Assembly: GCA_025929855.1 (NCBI GenBank)
Contig: JAICPK010000022.1
Location: forward strand, 1-10,800
DNA: 10,800 bases
Reading direction: 5' to 3'
Origin: Nitrososphaera sp.
GTDB lineage: Archaea > Thermoproteota > Nitrososphaeria > Nitrososphaerales > Nitrososphaeraceae
This document shows positions 1 to 7,416 of this stretch, one piece after another. Every line of letters starts with the position of its first letter. Positions within the stretch are counted from its first letter, which is position 1. The notes beneath the pieces were generated by a model, which was given only the letters and a program-made list of their open reading frames with translations, ran no database searches and was not told the DNA's origin. The position numbers were made by a program, and so were the translations under genes.

Positions 1-32
1 CTGATTTTTTTCTCTCTCAGTTTCTTCTCTCA

Positions 33-41
33 AAATATATA
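33..41 (+). promoter_or_regulatory. TATA-like promoter element for rpa
   Basis: An AAATATATA run follows a pyrimidine-rich stretch at 6-30. Archaeal initiation about 26 bp downstream of the element would fall near 64, leaving a leader of about 18 nt that includes the GGAGG at 73-77. The position fits, but AT-rich matches arise easily by chance. Confidence 0.45.
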
Positions 42-72
42 GGCAAGTGAATAGCAATGGTTCTTTCATACT

Positions 73-77
73 GGAGG
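73..77 (+). promoter_or_regulatory. Shine-Dalgarno site of rpa
   Basis: GGAGG lies 4 bases before the ATG at 82 and is the clearest ribosome binding site in the window. It fixes the RPA start at 82 rather than the out-of-frame ATG at 57. Most other starts here lack such a site and look leaderless. Confidence 0.7.
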
Positions 78-81
78 TTCA

Positions 82-1542
82 ATGCAAGCTTTGTCGTCGT
101 CCCAAGATTTTAAGGGAATGCTAGAGATCCTTCTTCGACAGCGCCCTGAGCTGAACCCAGAGCGGGTAAGAGACTTGATTGACGAAAAAAAGCGTAAGGT
201 GGGTGCCGGCTATCTTACTGACCAAGGTGCACTCTTTCTTGTTGCAGCTGACCTTGGTGTATCATTTGACAACGTCTCCAAAATGCAAACAGGCCTTAAG
301 GACATTTACATAGGGGCAAAAGAGGCCACAGTCGTAGGCAGGATCATGAACATTTACCCTATTCACAGGTTCACCAGAAGAGATAGCAACGAGCAGGCTG
401 CTACTCGCACACTTGTGATATACGACAAGGATGCAAAGGTCAAGGTTAAGCTGTGGGACAAACACACGACGATACCGGACGAAATGGGCCTGCAGGCCGG
501 CGACGTGATTAAGATAGTCAAGGGATACGTCAGGGCGGGTCTTGACGGCAAACCAGTGATCAACCTTGGCAACTATAGTACTATCGAGACTGCGCCTGAT
601 GATTCGTCTATTCCTACAATTGATTCTATGACTATTACAGTTGATGCTATAAATTCTCTGCAGGACAATGCCGTCATTTCTGGCACTGTCAGTTCTAACC
701 CACGGGTAACTGATTTTGTCAATGCGAGAGGGGAGGCAAGTAAGTCTCTCCAGCTTCAACTGTCAAATGAGGCAGGCACTCGCTCGCTTCGAGCAGTCAT
801 CTGGAATGTTGATGAATCGAGGGTTCCCAAGGTATTCAGAACTGGTTCTAAAGTGCACCTGATTGGCGTCAGAGTAAAGCAGGGTAATCCACAGTATGGC
901 AGCGGCGACTTTGAAATCCATGGCGACGAAGGCACAATGCTGCAGTTCTCAAGTTCTCAAGAAGATGTCGAGGTAATGCCGCTTCGAATCATCTCTATCG
1001 GCGAAGAAACTGGCAGGGGTAGCTTTATGTGCTTTGCAGTCGACAGAGCAGGTAGCCCGCTTACACTTACAATTGATAATTCGCTTGTCAGCTCCAAGCA
1101 GCTGAATGAGGGAGCAATGATCGAGTGTGTGCCTTCGCGCATATTTGGCAATTCAGTCACGCTATCAAAGGACGATTCATATGTTAGAGTGACAGACGAG
1201 GGCGATGACGCATCCTTTCCAACCCAGTCAAAATTTGAGAAAAAGATACAGGACGTGCAGATTTCACAGGATCCTTACATCATTGAAGCAATAGTACTTC
1301 AGGCGCCTGAGACTGCAGAAGTGAGCACCAAGTCAGGCGAGACCATACCTATGACGTCTACCCTGCTTGGCGATGACACAGGCGAGATCAGGCTAGTTGG
1401 ATGGCGTAACCAGAGTGCTGGCGTCAACAAACTGAATGTAGGCGACAGGACAAGACTAGCAGGTGTCACTGCAGGATCAGGGCGCGAAGGCAAGGTAGAG
1501 CTAACTCTGCGGCCCTATTCTTCAATCACTAAGCTGAGCTAG
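82..1542 (+). CDS. rpa: Replication protein A (single-stranded DNA-binding protein, multiple OB folds)
   Basis: 486 residues. The protein should coat single-stranded DNA during replication, repair and recombination. Residues 1-63 form the helical N-terminal region typical of archaeal RPA41-like proteins (LNPERVRDLIDEKKRKVGAGYLTDQGALF region, about 25-52). OB-like units follow: OB1 about 75-170 (GRIMNIYPIHRF, then VKVKLWDK), OB2 about 185-288 (VISGTVSSNPRV, then LRAVIWN), a more diverged OB3 about 295-372, and OB4 about 395-485 (IEAIVLQAP, then IRLVGWRN). The tryptophans in KLWD, VIWN and VGWR sit at the usual strand position. No CxxC pair is present, so the zinc finger found in some archaeal RPAs is absent. 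The start is set by the ATG with GGAGG 4 bases upstream. The GCS2-like gene follows after 36 bases in the same frame and is probably co-transcribed. RPA identity is solid; the exact number of OB folds is inferred from sequence pattern. Confidence 0.9.
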   Translation: MQALSSSQDFKGMLEILLRQRPELNPERVRDLIDEKKRKVGAGYLTDQGALFLVAADLGVSFDNVSKMQTGLKDIYIGAKEATVVGRIMNIYPIHRFTRRDSNEQAATRTLVIYDKDAKVKVKLWDKHTTIPDEMGLQAGDVIKIVKGYVRAGLDGKPVINLGNYSTIETAPDDSSIPTIDSMTITVDAINSLQDNAVISGTVSSNPRVTDFVNARGEASKSLQLQLSNEAGTRSLRAVIWNVDESRVPKVFRTGSKVHLIGVRVKQGNPQYGSGDFEIHGDEGTMLQFSSSQEDVEVMPLRIISIGEETGRGSFMCFAVDRAGSPLTLTIDNSLVSSKQLNEGAMIECVPSRIFGNSVTLSKDDSYVRVTDEGDDASFPTQSKFEKKIQDVQISQDPYIIEAIVLQAPETAEVSTKSGETIPMTSTLLGDDTGEIRLVGWRNQSAGVNKLNVGDRTRLAGVTAGSGREGKVELTLRPYSSITKLS

Positions 1543-1578
1543 AAAGCCAAATTAAGCAATCATGTAACTCCTGTTATA

Positions 1579-2835
1579 GTGCTTATTACATCAGATATAG
1601 CCAGTAACATCATAAAGCAGGCAGAGAAGCTCAAGGCTCGGGTTCGAAGCCACGCTTCAAGAATTGACGAGAACTTCAAGGTAGGAGTAGAGATCGAGGT
1701 ATGTCTTATAGATGGAAAGGGGAAACCGGTTGATGCAAAACCTGTTATTGAACTACTACGACGATATCATGATATAGACTTTGAATACGGCATATGCCAG
1801 CTTGAATATAGGACGGAGCCGGTTTCCTTTGAGAGCCTTGCACAGCTGAATTTAGAGTTTGAAGAATTCATAGAGCACCTTGACCTAATTGTCAACAAAG
1901 CCTACAAAAACGATGTATTTCCTGTATTTTTAGGATCGAACCCGTCGCCTCAGATTTTGAATGATGGTCTCATTACAAATAAACCGCGCTACCTGCGACT
2001 TGCAAGGTGGCAGAACAGAATCCCTGATGTAGAAATTGACGGACAAAAGTTCAAAGCACTCCATGTTGCCTCTGCTATTCAGGGCTTCCATCTCCATTTG
2101 CAGGGAAAAAATCCTGACTTTACAGCGCAAATGTTCAACCACATTCTGAATTTAATCCCTTCTGTGATATTGCTTGGAGCAAATAGCAGACTTTTCGCAG
2201 GCAGAGTGTTTTCATTCCACGAGCCAAGAATTTATCTCTATGATCAGTCGGAGCAGCAAAACTCAGGATTCCCAAGCATATCACGGTACCTAGGCGGTGT
2301 AGAAGATTATATTGACTATATTATTTCAAGGAAGCCGGTGATTGCAAAGGACTACTTTGAACTGGTAAAAGAGCGTCATGACGACGCCCGCATTCGGATC
2401 AACACAGGCTTTTATAGAGTCGAGACAAGAGTTATGTCTGTTCAACCGACCCCAAAAACGATGATGGCAATGATAGAGTTTTTCACCGGCTACCTGCATA
2501 GGGCTATCCATGAAGAACAGAATCTGCGCCCCTTGCCAGCTATCAGAGAGGAGCGGCAGGCTGTTGTAAGATCAGGTTTTAACGCTAAGACACATTTTAA
2601 CATCATCGAAACAGTCAGGAGCCAGCTTGCATACGCAAGGAAAGGCATTTCCGACCTTGGTGTGAAACCAGATTTTCTAAACATACTTGAAAAGCGGGTT
2701 GAGAACAAGACTACTGCTGGCGAATACGTTGCTAGATTATGGCAAACTAAATTCAATGGCTCCATAGAGCAAACCTTACCGGAAGTCGTCGCAGACATTT
2801 GGGAAAGGACGAAGAACAACCAGCCTATTTACTAG
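1579..2835 (+). CDS. GCS2-family glutamate-cysteine ligase-like carboxylate-amine ligase
   Basis: 418 residues with a GTG start. GCS2-family enzymes use ATP to join an amino acid to a carboxylate, classically glutamate to cysteine to give gamma-glutamylcysteine. Family landmarks in order: GVEIEVCLID at 36-45 (the N-terminal ExE metal/ATP motif), QLEYRTEP at 74-81, GFHLHLQG at 169-176 (usual HxHx motif), GANSRLFAG at 200-208 (family form ANSPFWxG), and VETRVMSVQPT at 281-291 (family form ElRxxDxQPT). No signal peptide or membrane span is seen, so it is probably cytosolic. The first in-frame ATG falls deep in the fold, after the GVEIE motif, so the GTG at 1579 is preferred. No Shine-Dalgarno site precedes it. 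A weak AAATTAAG at about 1549-1556 could allow a leaderless transcript, but the 36-base gap to rpa suggests co-transcription. The family call is firm; substrate (glutamate plus cysteine or another pair) is unknown. No second thiol-biosynthesis gene lies in the window. Confidence 0.8.
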   Translation: MLITSDIASNIIKQAEKLKARVRSHASRIDENFKVGVEIEVCLIDGKGKPVDAKPVIELLRRYHDIDFEYGICQLEYRTEPVSFESLAQLNLEFEEFIEHLDLIVNKAYKNDVFPVFLGSNPSPQILNDGLITNKPRYLRLARWQNRIPDVEIDGQKFKALHVASAIQGFHLHLQGKNPDFTAQMFNHILNLIPSVILLGANSRLFAGRVFSFHEPRIYLYDQSEQQNSGFPSISRYLGGVEDYIDYIISRKPVIAKDYFELVKERHDDARIRINTGFYRVETRVMSVQPTPKTMMAMIEFFTGYLHRAIHEEQNLRPLPAIREERQAVVRSGFNAKTHFNIIETVRSQLAYARKGISDLGVKPDFLNILEKRVENKTTAGEYVARLWQTKFNGSIEQTLPEVVADIWERTKNNQPIY

Positions 2836-2934
2836 TGGTCGTTTGTATAGGTGGTTATATTCAAGAGAATAAATGAATAAAATTATTTAGCCGCCAACAC
2901 ATCATCGTCATTATCATCATTAGTATTCTTTTGG
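2836..2934. other. Convergent intergenic spacer with trinucleotide run
   Basis: These 99 bases separate the ends of the GCS2-like gene (+) and lhr (-). There is no strong hairpin. The spacer is AT-rich and contains an imperfect ATC/ATT trinucleotide run at about 2900-2922. On the - strand, T-rich stretches past the lhr stop (about 2890-2868) could serve as an archaeal oligo-T terminator, but none is convincing. Confidence 0.4.
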
Positions 2935-5772
2935 CTAATCGCTCCAAAAGCCGCGCGTAATGACGTACTGCTTTTCTGCTTCATAGATACTCCGATACAC
3001 CTGTTCGTCGTCGACATAGTTGCGCAGGATCCTTGCTGCAGTGTCAGCACCAACCCCGTGGCCGGATAGCACTATTAATGCTGTCTTACCAAAGTTGTTT
3101 ACAAGTGACGCTACTTTCCATGCACGTTCAAACTTGTGATTCTGCTCTGGCGTCAGCTTGCCACCAGTAAGGCGATTCCGAATTATTCTTGACATTTCGT
3201 CGTCTGACCAAAACGTAGCACTGACAAGGCGCGACCGGCAGTTTGGGCACGATATTTCTTCGGGCACGTCCTTTGTTTCCATTACGCGCTCCCACTTACC
3301 ACACCGTATGCAGACAAGCCGATGCTTTGTCTTTTCAAGCCGTTCTTTGACAAGCTCTATAACTCCCTTCTCAATGCTCAAAGGCATGGCTCCAGCCATC
3401 TTTGTTGAATGTTCTATTATCGGCTTTGCGAGATCTGAAAATTCATTCACTTCAAGCCAGTGGATCGTAATCTTGCCTTGCTTTATACCATCAAGCACCT
3501 GCTGAGTCTGCTGTATATCATATTTATCGTGTACTAGTTCTCGTATAGATTCGGCGCTAACCGGTGTCTTCGAATATCTGTCGTAGATCATGCGTGCTAC
3601 CTTTTTGTCATACACTGCTTCCTTGCTTATCATGCCAAACCTTTTGGCGACCATCCATACCTTCCAATTGATATTATGAGTGCCAGTCAGCGCAGCAATG
3701 AGGACAGGCTCAAGATCGTAGACATCGCGTAAAGCCGCTTCAATCTTCCCTTGCGTTATTCTTGCACTTGAAGTCAGCATGATCCTATAGGCATCCGACC
3801 TTGACTCCACAATGTATCCAATCTGTGATGACAATATTGTAGACAAGAGGGATGCAATAGTATTGTTCACCTTTGATCCGAAAGCACAGTGCATTACAAG
3901 CATGTTGCGGGAAGCATAGCTTTCAACGACAATGTTCTTTGAATCCGGTATCACCTTAAGCATCTTCAGTGTGCTGTCCATTATGGGTGTAGACAGCTTG
4001 ATCCTACCAGTTACAGCCTGGTTACGTACGACTCCTACCTCTTCTGCAGTCTTGAAATCAACAGGTATCATTTCGCCGACCCAGTAGGGAATGTTAATTG
4101 CAGCTCCGCTTAGAGGCTCAACGTTTACAACTAGACGCACTTCATCGACAGACAGTATGCGCCATTGCGACCCCTTGAGCACAAATACATTGCCTTTTTC
4201 GCCGTAATCGCCGACGAACTGCTGGTCAAGCGTGCCTATCCTGCGCTTTCTTATTGAGTCAATGACTTCAAACTTCAGAACATAGGGTATCATTGAGGCA
4301 TTCTCGAAGTAGTACTTGTACGCTTTTATCTTACGGCTATAGGTATTGGCTTCGCGCTCGTACCTAATGACATTGTGGCCGGCCAGTATGTCAAGGCAGC
4401 TTTCAACATCAAAGAGGCTGATGTTTCTGAACGGATAAGCCTGAGTCATAATGTCGTATGCGTCACCGACATTAACGGGATCGCGACTCTGCATTGCAAG
4501 TCCAACTAGATGGTGAGCCATCACATCAAGCGCTCCTTCATGTATCTTTTGCTCCTCAATTGAGCCTTTTTTCATCCGGTGAATTATTGCAAGTGATTCT
4601 ATCTCATCATCAGGATTGTTAGTCACAATCAGGCCCTTTGCAAAGCTCCTTTGGTTGTGCCTGCTCCTGCCAATTCTTTGCATCAATTTTGAAACTTGTC
4701 GAGGAGATCCATAGTGAATAACAAGATCGACTGAACCAATATCAAGGCCCAGCTCAAGCGAGCTTGTGCAGACAACAATACCTCCCATGCCAGAACGGAG
4801 TGTGTGCTCCGTCTCTTCGCGCATCTCCTTTGAAAGCGAGCCGTGATGGACATCCACTTTGATATCACTCTGATTCTTCAGGATGGTGCCGAGGTATTCT
4901 GCCTCATCCCTTGTATTTGTAAAAAATAGGATTGTGCCCCGAATGTTGTTGGTCTTAACATATTCTGTAACAAAGTGGGCGACATTGTTGAGTGATCCCC
5001 TTACAAACCTGACGTCAATGTCATAGCCGCGACTTGCGGGATCAACAAGTACTGCGCTACGCCTATCAGCACCACAAATAAACTTGGCTGCCTGTTTTAG
5101 ATTTCCTACCGTGGCAGAAAGCCCTATTCTCGTTATAGGCTGCGATGATAGGGCCTGCAGCCGCTCAAGGCTTATTGAAAGGTGAGCGCCGCGCTCATTA
5201 GCCACCAGCTCGTGAACTTCGTCTACTATTGCCCACTGTAGACCCTTTAGAGCCGCCAGCATCTTATCACTTGTCAGAACTATTCCAAGAGATTCAGGTG
5301 TTGTTATCAGCACATCAGGAGGATTTTCAACTATCCTCTTCCTTGCCAAAGCGGTAGTATCGCCGTGCCGAATTTCCACCCTTAGGCCCTCTGACTGTGC
5401 ATACCGTACTATACGGCGAAGGACATCATTATTGAGCGCACGCAGGGGTGTAATGTATATTGCCCTAATTGTGCCGTTGGTATGCTCTTGATGGGCAAGC
5501 ATAGTAAACACGGGCAAGACAGCTGCTTCAGTCTTGCCAGAGCCTGTAGGAGCGACCAGCAGGCAGTTTATCTTCCTTGAAATGATTGGCAATACCTTGT
5601 GCTGTATTGTAGTTAGAGAAGAAAACCCTTCTTTTTTGAATTTGTTTATAATAATATCTTCTGCAGTATGATAGTCGTTATTATTATTGTTGTTGTCACT
5701 TCTCAGTGTCTGCAGCTGTTCCGGTGTGCTGCTGTTGTTGTTCCCGTTTTGCTTTTGCGCTTGATCTTTCAT
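2935..5772 (-). CDS. lhr: Lhr-type ATP-dependent helicase with C-terminal zinc ribbon and helix-hairpin-helix
   Basis: 945 residues. A superfamily 2 helicase of the Lhr family, whose studied members are 3'-5' ATP-dependent helicases on DNA or RNA-DNA substrates linked to repair and RNA handling. Motifs in order: APTGSGKT at 74-81 (Walker A), YITPLRAL 106-113 (Ia), LITTPES 155-161 (Ib), DEVH 184-187 (II), SAT 219-221 (III), ILFFTNTRDEAE 281-292 (IV), QRIGRSRH 365-372 (VI). Winged-helix and beta-barrel regions typical of the Lhr core follow, including INWKVWMVAKRFG at 701-713. The C-terminus has CxxC (821/824) and CxxC (842/845), a zinc-ribbon pattern, then a helix-hairpin-helix-like segment (FGKTALIVLSGHGVG..TAARIL, about 894-916). 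The first 34 residues are Asn-rich low complexity and overlap the upstream small membrane ORF by 77 bases in a different frame. No later ATG, GTG or TTG precedes the helicase core closely enough to be a clear alternative start. The archaeal Lhr subgroup was not resolved. Confidence 0.93.
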   Translation of the reverse strand: MKDQAQKQNGNNNSSTPEQLQTLRSDNNNNNNDYHTAEDIIINKFKKEGFSSLTTIQHKVLPIISRKINCLLVAPTGSGKTEAAVLPVFTMLAHQEHTNGTIRAIYITPLRALNNDVLRRIVRYAQSEGLRVEIRHGDTTALARKRIVENPPDVLITTPESLGIVLTSDKMLAALKGLQWAIVDEVHELVANERGAHLSISLERLQALSSQPITRIGLSATVGNLKQAAKFICGADRRSAVLVDPASRGYDIDVRFVRGSLNNVAHFVTEYVKTNNIRGTILFFTNTRDEAEYLGTILKNQSDIKVDVHHGSLSKEMREETEHTLRSGMGGIVVCTSSLELGLDIGSVDLVIHYGSPRQVSKLMQRIGRSRHNQRSFAKGLIVTNNPDDEIESLAIIHRMKKGSIEEQKIHEGALDVMAHHLVGLAMQSRDPVNVGDAYDIMTQAYPFRNISLFDVESCLDILAGHNVIRYEREANTYSRKIKAYKYYFENASMIPYVLKFEVIDSIRKRRIGTLDQQFVGDYGEKGNVFVLKGSQWRILSVDEVRLVVNVEPLSGAAINIPYWVGEMIPVDFKTAEEVGVVRNQAVTGRIKLSTPIMDSTLKMLKVIPDSKNIVVESYASRNMLVMHCAFGSKVNNTIASLLSTILSSQIGYIVESRSDAYRIMLTSSARITQGKIEAALRDVYDLEPVLIAALTGTHNINWKVWMVAKRFGMISKEAVYDKKVARMIYDRYSKTPVSAESIRELVHDKYDIQQTQQVLDGIKQGKITIHWLEVNEFSDLAKPIIEHSTKMAGAMPLSIEKGVIELVKERLEKTKHRLVCIRCGKWERVMETKDVPEEISCPNCRSRLVSATFWSDDEMSRIIRNRLTGGKLTPEQNHKFERAWKVASLVNNFGKTALIVLSGHGVGADTAARILRNYVDDEQVYRSIYEAEKQYVITRGFWSD
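5677..5697 (-). repeat. AAC/AAT trinucleotide run encoding Asn tract of Lhr
   Basis: Six consecutive Asn codons (AAC and AAT mixed) plus an Asp codon, read on the - strand, give Lhr residues 26-32. The mixed codons argue against very recent slippage. The run begins where the TGA of the overlapping small ORF ends, so only Lhr uses it as protein. Confidence 0.75.
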
Positions 5773-5860
5773 AAACCATCACTGCGAATAGGCCGGCAAT
5801 GAACAGCCCTACGGCAACCATGACATAGGAGTCAAAGTTTGCAATTGCTTCTCCACTCAT
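5696..5860 (-). CDS. Small single-span membrane protein overlapping lhr
   Basis: 54 residues, too short for usual gene-calling cut-offs and of a family I do not recognise. An acidic/polar N-terminus (MSGEAIANFDSY) leads into a hydrophobic span at about 12-30 (VMVAVGLFIAGLFAVMVY). Then come a basic patch (ERSSAKAKR, 31-39) and a Gln-rich tail (Q41-Q44) ending DTEK. The positive charges after the span suggest the C-terminus is cytoplasmic. A good TATA-like element (AATATATTTATT, 5897-5886 on the - strand) would place transcription start about 5 bases before the ATG, making this the first gene of the transcript with lhr second. The lhr ATG at 5772 lies inside codon 30 in another frame, and the ORF's TGA (5698-5696) overlaps Lhr codons 25-26. 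The promoter position and clear membrane span support a real gene; against it, the length is short and no homologue is known to me. Confidence 0.6.
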   Translation of the reverse strand: MSGEAIANFDSYVMVAVGLFIAGLFAVMVYERSSAKAKREQQQQHTGTAADTEK

Positions 5861-6255
5861 CGGAGACTAAAGTCATTATACGCTCAATAAATATATTCGT
5901 ATATTATTTGACTCATGATGATAGGAATACACACTACTAGCTTGTCGATCAGTTAATGCATTTATTGCAATTTTGGTATGTGTTGGATGTGGACAGTTTT
6001 TCATCAATGTAGCGCGATACTGTCGTCGGTATTGTATGCGGACCTTAGTCTTGATTTTTTGGATTCTGGAACTACGAGGGAGTACAAAGAAAGATGGTAG
6101 AATTTTGATAAGGCGTAAAAAATGGGTCGTCGTCCATGCTACGTGAAGAAGAACAACAACACTTTGATGAAGGACTTACAAAGTTGATTCTAAAGCTATC
6201 CACCCGTAGATAATCAAGGTAATGCCAATAGATTAACCCCTTACTTTTTCTTGAG
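5861..6255. other. 395-base region without a supported gene
   Basis: The stretch lies downstream of tyrS and upstream of the small membrane ORF and lhr promoter, both on the - strand. Apart from the TATA element at 5886-5897 it holds only doubtful items. One is a 25-codon + strand ORF at 6136-6213 (MLREEEQQHFDEGLTKLI, then LKLSTRR). Another is a 40-codon Cys/Trp-containing ORF at 5978-6100. The third is isolated box-C-like ATGATGA at 5915-5921 with no matching box D. No tRNA, terminator hairpin or repeat array is visible. Confidence 0.5.
5886..5897 (-). promoter_or_regulatory. TATA element upstream of small membrane ORF and lhr
   Basis: Read on the - strand this is AATATATTTATT, close to the archaeal TATA consensus. 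Its centre lies about 31 bases before the ATG at 5860, so initiation is expected near 5865 with an almost leaderless mRNA. It is about 120 bases from the lhr ATG, too far to be a leaderless promoter for lhr alone. Confidence 0.5.
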
Positions 6256-7305
6256 TTAACTCAGTTGAGGTTCTCTTCCCTCAAAGTGCTTCCTGACAGG
6301 TTCTATTATCTTGTTAATATAAGTTGCAGTTGAGTTCTTCAAATCCATCGGATGGATCTTTTTTGTAACAAAATCATGCTCTATATCCTTATAGCTTGTA
6401 TATGAGATACTGCCACCATATTTAGTAGGCCGCTCAATTACAAACTCGTCAAACTCATGGAATACTACATAGCGCACTAGCTCTAGAATTGGGTTACCTA
6501 CTGTAACTTCTACAGGGCAAAATGCTTTACCTATCTTGTTGCGGATCGTCTTTTCGTCATCGTGGATAAGGATCCCACTTGCTGGCTTACTCTTGCTCAT
6601 CTTGCTCGATATCCTCGTATCTTCACGAGTGTCTTCATCAAGGCTAATTCGCAAAGGCTCTGACAGGCCTGGCAGCAAATGATGATGTACAAGCACCGGA
6701 ACCTTCCAGCCTAGCTTGGGAAAGATCTCCCTGACAAGCATGTGGATCTTTCGCTGATCCATGCCAGCGTGCACAATGTCAAGGTCAAGTGCCTTTATGT
6801 CAACTGACTGCATTGGTGGATACAGCAACTGTGACAAGTCAAGGTTCTTTTCAGCCTCGCTCCTGCCCATTATGGTAAGAGATCTCATCGTCCTTGCAAG
6901 TGTCATGTGCTTTGAGAAGTGCACAAAGTTCTCCCAGTAATCTTTAGTCCTCTTGTAGAGGTCGCTTCCAAGCTCGATATTGACGCAGGGGCAGAAGAAT
7001 TTGAAAGCATCTGTGTAATATTGCGAGACTTTCTTTATTCTGTCCCAGTCACCTCCCATCTTGTCATTGATGTATGTGTGCCAGTCAGCTAGAAAGACGG
7101 TAGTGTTAATACCTGCCTTCATAAAGTCGTTTATCTTGAATCCGGTCATGACAAGACTACCAATGTGTAGTATGCCTGATATTTCCAAGCCGATGTAGTG
7201 TTTTGGATGAGTCTTTGTCTCTATCAGAGTACGAAGCTCGTCTGCAGTGACAATCTCCTCTGTCGGCTCACGCATCATGAATGCCAGTCGCTCATCGACA
7301 TCCAT
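6256..7305 (-). CDS. tyrS: Tyrosyl-tRNA synthetase, archaeal type
   Basis: 349 residues, near the usual archaeal length. A cytosolic class I synthetase that activates tyrosine with ATP and charges tRNA-Tyr. Evidence: HYIGLEISGILHIGS at 36-50 holds the HIGH-type signature (HIGS) and Y37; LYPPMQSVD at 161-169; GMDQRKIHMLVRE at 181-193; KMSKS at 235-239. By alignment with the Methanocaldococcus jannaschii enzyme, Y37, Y162, Q166, D169 and Q184 correspond to its tyrosine-pocket residues Y32, Y151, Q155, D158 and Q173, favouring TyrRS over TrpRS. The proline usual in the first motif (EPSG) is Ile here (EISG). There is no bacterial-type S4 RNA-binding tail, as expected for archaea. The ATG at 7305 has no Shine-Dalgarno site but sits about 33 bases after a TATA element, giving a leader of about 7 nt. 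Nothing links it functionally to its neighbours. Confidence 0.93.
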   Translation of the reverse strand: MDVDERLAFMMREPTEEIVTADELRTLIETKTHPKHYIGLEISGILHIGSLVMTGFKINDFMKAGINTTVFLADWHTYINDKMGGDWDRIKKVSQYYTDAFKFFCPCVNIELGSDLYKRTKDYWENFVHFSKHMTLARTMRSLTIMGRSEAEKNLDLSQLLYPPMQSVDIKALDLDIVHAGMDQRKIHMLVREIFPKLGWKVPVLVHHHLLPGLSEPLRISLDEDTREDTRISSKMSKSKPASGILIHDDEKTIRNKIGKAFCPVEVTVGNPILELVRYVVFHEFDEFVIERPTKYGGSISYTSYKDIEHDFVTKKIHPMDLKNSTATYINKIIEPVRKHFEGREPQLS

Positions 7306-7335
7306 TGTTGTAAAAGAAAGCGACTAACACACTTC

Positions 7336-7341
7336 TATAAA
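7336..7341 (-). promoter_or_regulatory. TATA element of tyrS
   Basis: TTTATA on the - strand, centred about 33 bases before the ATG at 7305. Expected initiation near 7312 gives a leader of about 7 nt, in line with the missing ribosome binding site. Confidence 0.5.
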
Positions 7342-7358
7342 CCTTATACTAGGCAGAT

Positions 7359-7416
7359 CTTGAGTAGTCAATAAGTCAATAAGTTCAAGAATATTCTCAA
7401 GTAAACAAGAGAAATA
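7359..7416. repeat. Cluster of short direct and inverted repeats upstream of tyrS
   Basis: Within about 60 bases there are a perfect tandem pair of GTCAATAA (7367-7374 and 7375-7382), a CTTGAG...CTCAAG inverted pair (7359-7364 and 7396-7401), and the palindrome AGAATATTCT (7388-7397 region). A TTCTC...GAGAA pair spans about 7394-7413. The cluster lies some 20 to 75 bases upstream of the tyrS TATA element, a plausible place for an activator or repressor, but no known operator is recognised. The rest of the 7306-7598 divergent region shows nothing beyond the two promoters. Confidence 0.4.

Noticed and set aside
262..759. Long - strand open frame opposite rpa (165 codons)
   Set aside because: It lies wholly within the well-supported RPA gene, has no recognisable domain or promoter, and is Cys/His/Arg-rich as expected of an antisense frame.
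1641..1651. GGTTCGAAGCC, resembling a tRNA T-loop / B-box
   Set aside because: It is inside the GCS2-like coding frame; the flanks do not form a T-stem and no acceptor, D or anticodon arms are found.
2490..2819. 109-codon - strand frame opposite the GCS2-like gene
   Set aside because: An antisense shadow of a conserved coding region; no domain, ribosome site or promoter.
3158..3505. 115-codon + strand frame opposite the lhr C-terminus
   Set aside because: It covers the zinc-ribbon coding part of lhr on the other strand; Ser/Arg-rich with no domain, so a shadow frame.
5915..6007. Box-C-like ATGATGA (+) and TGATGA/CTGA pair (-), suggestive of a C/D box guide RNA
   Set aside because: No proper D', C' and D boxes at the spacing of archaeal C/D RNAs, and the - strand box C has a mismatched first base.
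5978..6100. 40-codon + strand ORF (starts MCWMWTVFHQ)
   Set aside because: Odd Cys/Trp-rich composition, no promoter at the right distance, no recognisable feature; probably chance.
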